From an uncultured Microbacterium sp. (GTDB taxonomy: Bacteria > Actinomycetota > Actinomycetes > Actinomycetales > Microbacteriaceae), in NCBI RefSeq assembly GCF_937927635.1, contig NZ_CALBRW010000007.1:72204-136203 (forward strand): a stretch of 64,000 nt of DNA, given 5' to 3'. Each line of letters starts with the position of its first letter. Position 1 is the stretch's first letter. The position numbers and the translations under genes were made by a program. Shown here piece after piece: positions 58,840 to 64,000 of the stretch. The notes under the pieces were generated by a model. That model did no database searches. It saw only the letters and a list, made by a program, of their open reading frames with translations, and had not been told where the DNA came from.

Positions 58840-59062
58840 GGAAGCTCCTTTGCGTGGTGGTCTGCATCCAGCCTGCGGCACGAACACGGGGGTTTGCAGC
58901 CGGATGCATGCGAAAGAAGCACGTTTCCTTCGCGCAGGGCAAAGAGCGTGCGTGGACGCATTGCCTCGTGCGTGGCGTCGCTCACGAGGGGTTTCGCCGT
59001 ACTGGAGAGTCTCGGTGGCGTGAGGCGGATGCTGTGCGGCGGCCGGAGGCGGATGCCGGGGC

Positions 59063-62000
59063 TCAGCCCCGCGCGATGCGCAGCGTGCGCACTTCGAACG
59101 GATGCAGCGACAGCTCGCCGCCGGTGCGAGGTTCGTCCAGCTCGTCTTCGATGAGTGAGACCTCGCGGATGCCGGTGTGTTCGAACGCCACCGTCAGCGC
59201 ACCCGTCGTGCGGCGGCCCAGCGACTCGTAGACGCGCACGATCACGTCGCCGGAGCGGTCGTCTGCCAGCTTGACGGACGAGACGACGAGACCCGTACCG
59301 GTCACGGACACCAGCGGCTCGAGCTCGTTCGCACCACGCACCAGCTGTGCGGGGGAGTTGAGCGCGATCCCCTCGGCGGTCGCGAGCTCGGCATCCGCAC
59401 CGATCACCAGACCGACGGCGATCTCGTGGTGCCCGTGGTCGGTGTCCGGGTCGGGGAACCGCGGCGCGCGCAGCAGCGACAGCCGGATGGTGGTGGTGAC
59501 GTCATCGCCGTCCACGTCACGCGAGGTGTCGTAGCCGTAGATCGAGTCGTTCACGAGCGCGACGCCGAAGCCGTCGTCCTCCTGCACCAGCACGAAGCGG
59601 TGCATCGAGGTCTCGAACTTCGCCGCCTCCCAGCTGGTGTTCACGTGCGTCACGCGGCGCTGGAACCCGAACTGCGTCTCGGCCAGCGTCTCGCGGGCGA
59701 ATACGTCCAGCGGGAACGCCAGCTTGAGCAGCTTCTCGGTCTCGTGCCAGTCGATGTCGTTCTGCAGGAGCACCGTGCGCGAGCCCGGGCGCAGGGTGAT
59801 GGTCTGGGTGATCTCGGATGCCGAGAACGCGCGCTTCACGGTCACGACGGCGGCGCCGTCGATGACGGATGCCTTCAGGGAGACGACCCCTGTGAGATCC
59901 TCGACCCGGTTGCGGTAGTAGCGGTCGATGTCCCAGGCATCCCACTTGTTGGGGAAGTCCTGGTGCAGCTGGAACAGGTTCGCGGGTCGGCCCGCGGGGA
60001 TGGCGTCGCGGCCGGATGCCCGATCGATCGCCGAGGTGATCAGGCCCTCGGGCGAGACGGTGACCGCGACGAGGTCGTTCTCGAGCTGGATGCCGTCGGG
60101 GCCCTTCGACAGGCTCAGGGACCCAGTCTCGGGGCGACCCTTCGACGGGCTCAGGGACCCAACCTCCAGGGACTCAGCCTTCTGGGGCGCTGAGCCTGTC
60201 GAAGCGTCATCCGCGAACTCCGCGCCCAGCGCACGCCCGCCGCCGACCGAGGTGGGGGTGAAGCGCAGCATCCGCTCGCCTTCACCCGCGAGCGCGCGCG
60301 TCGCAGCATCCGTCAGCGTGCGAGCATCCGCCACCACCTGCGTCAGCACGGCGACGGCCTCGCGATGCACCCACGCGATCGACGTGCCGGGCAGGATGTC
60401 GTGGAACTCGTGCAGCAGCACGGTCTCCCACAGCCGATCCAGCTCCTCGTACGGGTACTCAGCGCCCAGCCGCACGGCGGCGGTCGTCGCCCACAGTTCT
60501 GCCTCGAGCACCGCCTGCTCGGCACGGCGGTGCAGCGCCTTGGTGGCGTGCTGACTGGTCAGCGTGCCGCGGTGCAGCTCCAGGTACAGCTCGCCGACCC
60601 AGACGGCGGGATCCGTGAGTTCTGCGCGAGCGTCGTCGAAGAAGACATCCGGATGCTTCCACTCGACCTGCGCGGATCCCTCCAGCGACGACAGGCGCGC
60701 GGCCCTGCCGGTCATCTCGCGGGTGGTGCCGCCGCCGCCGTCACCCCAGCCGACCGGCGCGATCGACATGGTGGCAACCCGGTTCTCCTGGAACTGGCGC
60801 GACGCCTTCGCCACCTCCGACCCGCTCAACTGCGACGTGTACGTGTCCATCGGCGGGAAGTGCGTGAACATGCGCGAGCCGTCGATCCCCTCCCACAGGA
60901 AGCTGTGGTGCGGGAACCTGTTTCGCTGGTTCCAGGAGATCTTCTGCGTGAAGAACCACTCGAACCCGGCCCGGCGCATCAGCTGCGGCAGGGCGGGGGA
61001 GTAGCCGAAGCTGTCGGGCAGCCAGACGCCCTTGGAGCGGATGCCGAACTCGCGCTCGAAGAAGTGCTGGCCGTGCGAGAACTGGCGCACCAGCGACTCG
61101 CCGGTGGGCATGACCGTGTCGGACTCCACCCACATGCCGCCCAGCGGCAGGAAGCGGCCCGCCTTCACCGCGTCGCGAACCCGGGCGTACACCTCCGGCC
61201 GGTGCTCCTTGAGCCAGGCGTACTGCTGGGCGCTGGACATGCCGTACAGGAAGTCGGGCTGCTCGTCGATGAGCGCGGTCATCGACGACGTCGTGCGGGC
61301 CACCTTGCGGATCGTCTCGCGCACCGGCCACAGCCAGGCGGAGTCGATGTGGGCGTGGCCGATGGCGGCGATGCGGTGCGCGCTGGCCTCCGCGGGGGAG
61401 GCGAGAACATCGGCCAGCTTCGCGCGGGCGTCCGGTGCGGTCTCGGTGATGCGCTGCAGATCCAGCACGTCGAGGGCGTCGTCGAGGGCCTGCAGGATGC
61501 GCATGCGGCGCGGGCCGGTCTCGGGCAGCTCTGCCTGCAGTTCGATGAGCACCTCCACGTCGAGCGCCAGCTCGAACACCTCCGGTTCGAACACCGCCAG
61601 ATCCATGTGCCGCACCCGGTACAGCGGCTCGGGGGAGGAGGTGCGGATGTCGCCCTGCTGCGTGGGCAGGAACGGGTGGTAGTCCAGCAGCACCGGGTTG
61701 GAGGCGCCCTCCAGGTAGAACTCCACGGCGGCGCCCGGCTCGGCGGCATCCGTGACCGGAAGCCACTGGTTGCGCGGGTTGATGCTCTTCAGCGGCGTGC
61801 CGTCGGGGCGGTACGCCAGCGCCTCGCACTGGAAGCCGGTCATGTTCTGATCGAACCCCAGGTCGATGAGCGCCTCGACCTTCTTGCCGGCCCAGTCCGC
61901 GGGCACCTCGCCGCGCAGGCGGAACCACGTGGTGCCCCAGGCCGGCCCCCACATGCTGCCTGCCTCGAACGGCTGGTACTCCAGCGCGAGTCCCTCGGCG

Positions 62001-62134
62001 GGCGTGATGGGCTCGCCGGGCAGGACGTTCGCGCCGATGTCGAGCGGCACCCGGGCGGAGTGGATGGCCGGGCGCACGCGCTCGGCGAGCACCCGGTTGG
62101 CGCGGCCGACGGTGAGGGAGGTCTCTTCGTGCAC
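59063..62134 (-). CDS. Alpha-mannosidase, glycoside hydrolase family 38
   Basis: About 1023 residues. The GH38 catalytic domain shows the zinc motif GHAHIDSAWLWPVRET (H260, H262, D264) and the nucleophile region VWLPDSFGYSPALPQ (D374), followed by the mid domain (HEFHDILPGTSIAWVHREA) and beta-sandwich C terminus. It cleaves alpha-mannosides from glycans or mannan fragments; no signal peptide, so probably intracellular. It starts at GTG 62134 after AAGGAG. Residues about 643-678 (GSLSPSKGRPETGSLSLSKG) are encoded by an inserted array of REP-type repeats. It lies 17 bp after a clan-A glycosidase gene. Confidence 0.92.
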   Translation of the reverse strand: MHEETSLTVGRANRVLAERVRPAIHSARVPLDIGANVLPGEPITPAEGLALEYQPFEAGSMWGPAWGTTWFRLRGEVPADWAGKKVEALIDLGFDQNMTGFQCEALAYRPDGTPLKSINPRNQWLPVTDAAEPGAAVEFYLEGASNPVLLDYHPFLPTQQGDIRTSSPEPLYRVRHMDLAVFEPEVFELALDVEVLIELQAELPETGPRRMRILQALDDALDVLDLQRITETAPDARAKLADVLASPAEASAHRIAAIGHAHIDSAWLWPVRETIRKVARTTSSMTALIDEQPDFLYGMSSAQQYAWLKEHRPEVYARVRDAVKAGRFLPLGGMWVESDTVMPTGESLVRQFSHGQHFFEREFGIRSKGVWLPDSFGYSPALPQLMRRAGFEWFFTQKISWNQRNRFPHHSFLWEGIDGSRMFTHFPPMDTYTSQLSGSEVAKASRQFQENRVATMSIAPVGWGDGGGGTTREMTGRAARLSSLEGSAQVEWKHPDVFFDDARAELTDPAVWVGELYLELHRGTLTSQHATKALHRRAEQAVLEAELWATTAAVRLGAEYPYEELDRLWETVLLHEFHDILPGTSIAWVHREAVAVLTQVVADARTLTDAATRALAGEGERMLRFTPTSVGGGRALGAEFADDASTGSAPQKAESLEVGSLSPSKGRPETGSLSLSKGPDGIQLENDLVAVTVSPEGLITSAIDRASGRDAIPAGRPANLFQLHQDFPNKWDAWDIDRYYRNRVEDLTGVVSLKASVIDGAAVVTVKRAFSASEITQTITLRPGSRTVLLQNDIDWHETEKLLKLAFPLDVFARETLAETQFGFQRRVTHVNTSWEAAKFETSMHRFVLVQEDDGFGVALVNDSIYGYDTSRDVDGDDVTTTIRLSLLRAPRFPDPDTDHGHHEIAVGLVIGADAELATAEGIALNSPAQLVRGANELEPLVSVTGTGLVVSSVKLADDRSGDVIVRVYESLGRRTTGALTVAFEHTGIREVSLIEDELDEPRTGGELSLHPFEVRTLRIARG
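60102..60205. repeat. CTTCGACAGGCTCAGGGACC repeat array inside the alpha-mannosidase gene, copy 4
   Basis: Three units: CCCTTCGACAGGCTCAGGGA at 60102, CCCTTCGACGGGCTCAGGGA at 60138, and an inverted unit GCGCTGAGCCTGTCGAAG ending about 60204. The total keeps the frame open and adds about 35 Ser/Leu/Lys/Gly-rich residues in a linker between domains. Confidence 0.88.
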
Positions 62135-62151
62135 AGTCCGCTCCTTGCGGT

Positions 62152-63471
62152 TCAGGCGGTGGCGCCGGGGTCGACGACGGTGTTGCTCGACGCGTAGGCC
62201 CGCGATCCGGTGGCCAGGTCGGGGCGGAGCAGTTCGGTGATGCCCCGGTTCGCGAGGATGGCGGCATCCGCGGCATCCGTCGAGGTGATGAAAGCCGGAT
62301 CCGCACCGGCCTCGCACGCGTCCACCCAACTCTGGAAGATCGCGCCGCCGGGACTCATCGCGGCGCGGCTGACGGGGAGGTCCGCCTCGTCGACCTCGAT
62401 GACGATGCCCAGCGTGCGCGCCGGTGCGGGACGGCGCTCCCGCAGCTCGGGGATGATCTCGGCGAAGCGACGGCCGATGGGCTTCGCGGCGCCGCCGTTC
62501 TCGATCAGCCCCAGCGAGTACTCCAGCTCGGGGAAGTCGGCCAGCGCCCTGCTCACGTCGTGGGAGCACCACCAGGTGATGCCCCACAGATTCTCGGTGC
62601 GCACGGCGCTGCGCACCGTCGCCTCCAGGAAGTCCGGGGTCTCGGCGTCCGCGAGGCAGTTCGACGGCGCCCCCACCTCCTGCAGCCAGGTGACGCGTCC
62701 GGGGTCGGTCGCGAACGCGCGAGAGAGCTCGATCAGGTACTCGGCGTGACGATCGGATGCCGTGGAGCGCCCTCCGTAGCGCTGTGCGGTGCCGTTGAAG
62801 ATCCAGGAATGCACGGTCGTCATGGCACCCAGCCGTGCGGCGAGGGCCGGCGTGAACGCGTGGCCGTCCAGGTACCAGGCCACGTCGTACTCGCTGTGCA
62901 CGTGCTGCCGACCGGGGGCGCTGCGCTCTGCGGCATCCAACAGCGTCGTGATCCAGTTCTCGGCCTCGGCGGTGGTCAGCGGCCATGGCGACGGGTGCAC
63001 CGGGGCGGAGAACTGGTTGGTCTCATTTCCGGTCGTGAAGCCCAGGAAGTTTTCGGCATCCGCCAGCGCCGCACCCAGCCGCTCTACGAGAGCGGTCTGA
63101 CCGCTGAGCGCCTCGGGGTGCGTGAACATGTTCTTGTCGTGCCAGGTGTACAGCCATGACGGGATGAAGTCGAAGCTCGACAGGTGCCCCTGGATCACAT
63201 CCACGCTGGCGTCCAGATCGAACTCGGCCGCAGCATCCACCACGGCGCGCACATCGGCGACGGCCTGCTCGCGGATCAGCGTGCGGTTCGGCTGCAGCAC
63301 CGGCCACAGCGGGAAGACGCGCACATGGTCCAGCCCCAGCTCCGCCAGACCGGCGAAGTCCCGTCGCACGTCATCCAGGTTCAGGGACAGCCACGAGTGC
63401 ATCCAGTCCTTCGACGGCGTGTAATTCGCGCCGAAGCGCAGCGGTGCGCCGGGTTCGAGCATGGTCGGCAT
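62152..63471 (-). CDS. Clan-A (GH5-like) glycoside hydrolase
   Basis: About 439 residues, a TIM-barrel retaining glycosidase. LRFGANYTPSKDWMHSW at the N terminus, the acid/base in FTTGNETNQF (N149-E150), and the nucleophile in VTWLQEVGAPSNC (E265) are visible, followed by GITWWCSHDVS. The pattern resembles GH5/GH113-like mannan or beta-glycoside enzymes. The operon with an alpha-mannosidase suggests action on mannose-containing glycans, an inference. Candidate starts are ATG 63471 and ATG 63462; the latter has CGAGG at good spacing. No signal peptide. Confidence 0.8.
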   Translation of the reverse strand: MPTMLEPGAPLRFGANYTPSKDWMHSWLSLNLDDVRRDFAGLAELGLDHVRVFPLWPVLQPNRTLIREQAVADVRAVVDAAAEFDLDASVDVIQGHLSSFDFIPSWLYTWHDKNMFTHPEALSGQTALVERLGAALADAENFLGFTTGNETNQFSAPVHPSPWPLTTAEAENWITTLLDAAERSAPGRQHVHSEYDVAWYLDGHAFTPALAARLGAMTTVHSWIFNGTAQRYGGRSTASDRHAEYLIELSRAFATDPGRVTWLQEVGAPSNCLADAETPDFLEATVRSAVRTENLWGITWWCSHDVSRALADFPELEYSLGLIENGGAAKPIGRRFAEIIPELRERRPAPARTLGIVIEVDEADLPVSRAAMSPGGAIFQSWVDACEAGADPAFITSTDAADAAILANRGITELLRPDLATGSRAYASSNTVVDPGATA

Positions 63472-63557
63472 CCTCGAATCGTACCCGCGGCGCACAGCCG
63501 CGACCGGCGGTGTCCGCGTGGCCGATAGGATTTCCCTGTCGTACAGGAGGAGACACG

Positions 63558-64000
63558 ATGACGGATGCTGCCACGAAGAAGCACCAGGACTACAACCCGG
63601 GTCCGCGGGTGGGGATCACGTTCTCGACCTTCGACCTGCTGCACGCCGGTCACATCATGATGCTGGCCGAGGCCAAGCGGCAGTGCGACTACCTGATCTG
63701 CGGTCTGCAGATGGACCCGACCCTGGACCGTCCCGAGAAGAACGCTCCGACCCAGACGGTCGTGGAGCGCTACATCCAGCTGCGCGGCTGCGAGTACGTC
63801 GACGAGATCGTGCCGTACTCCACCGAGCAGGATCTCGAGGACATCCTGCGCTCCTTCAAGCTCGACGTGCGCATCGTCGGCGACGAGTACGAGGACCGCG
63901 ACTTCACCGGCCGCGCGTACTGCGAGGAGGCCGGCATCGAGCTGTACTTCAACAGCCGCAACCACCGCTTCTCCAGCTCGGGCCTGCGCAAGATCGTCGC
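63558..64000 (+). CDS. Adenylyl/cytidylyltransferase family protein (partial)
   Basis: The gene runs off the window after 147 codons. GITFSTFDLLHAGHIMMLAEAKRQCDYLICG carries the nucleotidyltransferase HxGH motif as HAGH. IVGDEYEDRDFTGRAYCEEAG and SSSGLRKIV (the terminal RTxxIS-like element) match the TagD/RfaE-type cytidylyltransferases. It would activate a sugar- or alditol-phosphate as a CDP derivative for cell-surface glycans. CAGGAGGAGACACG precedes the ATG, and TAGGAT at 63526 is a likely -10. Confidence 0.85.
   Translation, partial: MTDAATKKHQDYNPGPRVGITFSTFDLLHAGHIMMLAEAKRQCDYLICGLQMDPTLDRPEKNAPTQTVVERYIQLRGCEYVDEIVPYSTEQDLEDILRSFKLDVRIVGDEYEDRDFTGRAYCEEAGIELYFNSRNHRFSSSGLRKIV

Noticed and set aside
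62135..62986. Extension of the alpha-mannosidase frame by about 280 codons
   Set aside because: The extension overlaps the glycosidase gene in another frame and is Arg-rich. AAGGAG plus GTG at 62134 gives the family length.
1..64000. rRNA and tRNA genes
   Set aside because: No stretch resembling rRNA or a tRNA cloverleaf was noticed; a tRNA scan would be decisive.

Overview
The window is high-GC DNA from an actinobacterium. Gene content, the recurring GGATGCC/GCATCC wording in codons and intergenic DNA, and several TAnnnT boxes placed directly before start codons suggest the Microbacteriaceae, probably Microbacterium; this is inference, as there is no rRNA gene to confirm it. Most of the window is ordinary chromosome with tightly packed genes. 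Two blocks stand out: a type I restriction-modification island (about 19.3-28.5 kb) and a type IV pilus locus (about 39.4-50.2 kb).

Layout. 0-12.3 kb: GH15 glucoamylase/trehalase-like enzyme, a NatAB-like ABC exporter, a NarL/DesK-type two-component system, an MFS transporter, a CsbD-like stress protein, a RibD-C reductase, a HAD phosphatase, exonuclease III, a PEBP protein, pyrE and a class II Fic protein. 12.4-17.6 kb: a YdeI-like protein, then a LacI regulator and a CUT1 sugar ABC transporter (lipoprotein plus two permeases). The same 14-bp operator-like word lies before the regulator gene and before the transporter. 17.6-19.3 kb: a 54-aa membrane protein and an FAD-linked oxidase preceded by a short coupled upstream ORF. 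19.3-28.5 kb: a minus-strand operon of half-length HsdS, HsdM, RhuM, full HsdS, DUF3800, HsdR and a YgjP/SprT-like metallopeptidase. It has a near-consensus promoter with two palindromes, and a predicted small RNA on the opposite strand between the DUF3800 and hsdR genes. 28.5-30.7 kb: mntH-like transporter, small membrane protein and MntR/DtxR-type regulator, with a DtxR-like palindrome at the mntH start. 30.7-38.7 kb: TrmH-type methyltransferase, coiled-coil membrane protein, acyl-CoA dehydrogenase with a double operator, MATE exporter, a decapitated kinase pseudogene, a DUF222-HNH protein and a DUF1992 protein.

39.4-50.2 kb holds a near-complete type IV pilus system: major pilin, three minor-pilin-like proteins (one a large beta-helix candidate adhesin), prepilin peptidase, PilM, PilN, PilO, PilT and PilC on the plus strand, and PilB convergent on the minus strand. 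There is no secretin gene, as expected for a monoderm. 50.4-64 kb: M13 peptidase, a beta-lactamase-fold protein without its catalytic Ser and Lys, POT peptide transporter, GNAT and VOC proteins, glyS, a 34-aa peptide gene, a GH38 alpha-mannosidase with a clan-A glycosidase, and a partial cytidylyltransferase-like gene running off the end.

The window also carries two dispersed palindromic repeat families. One is an 84-bp palindrome in three intergenic copies of identical length. The other is a CTTCGACAGGCTCAGGGACC-type repeat at four sites: twice in frame inside genes (prepilin peptidase, alpha-mannosidase), once at the break point of the kinase pseudogene and once between pilC and pilB.
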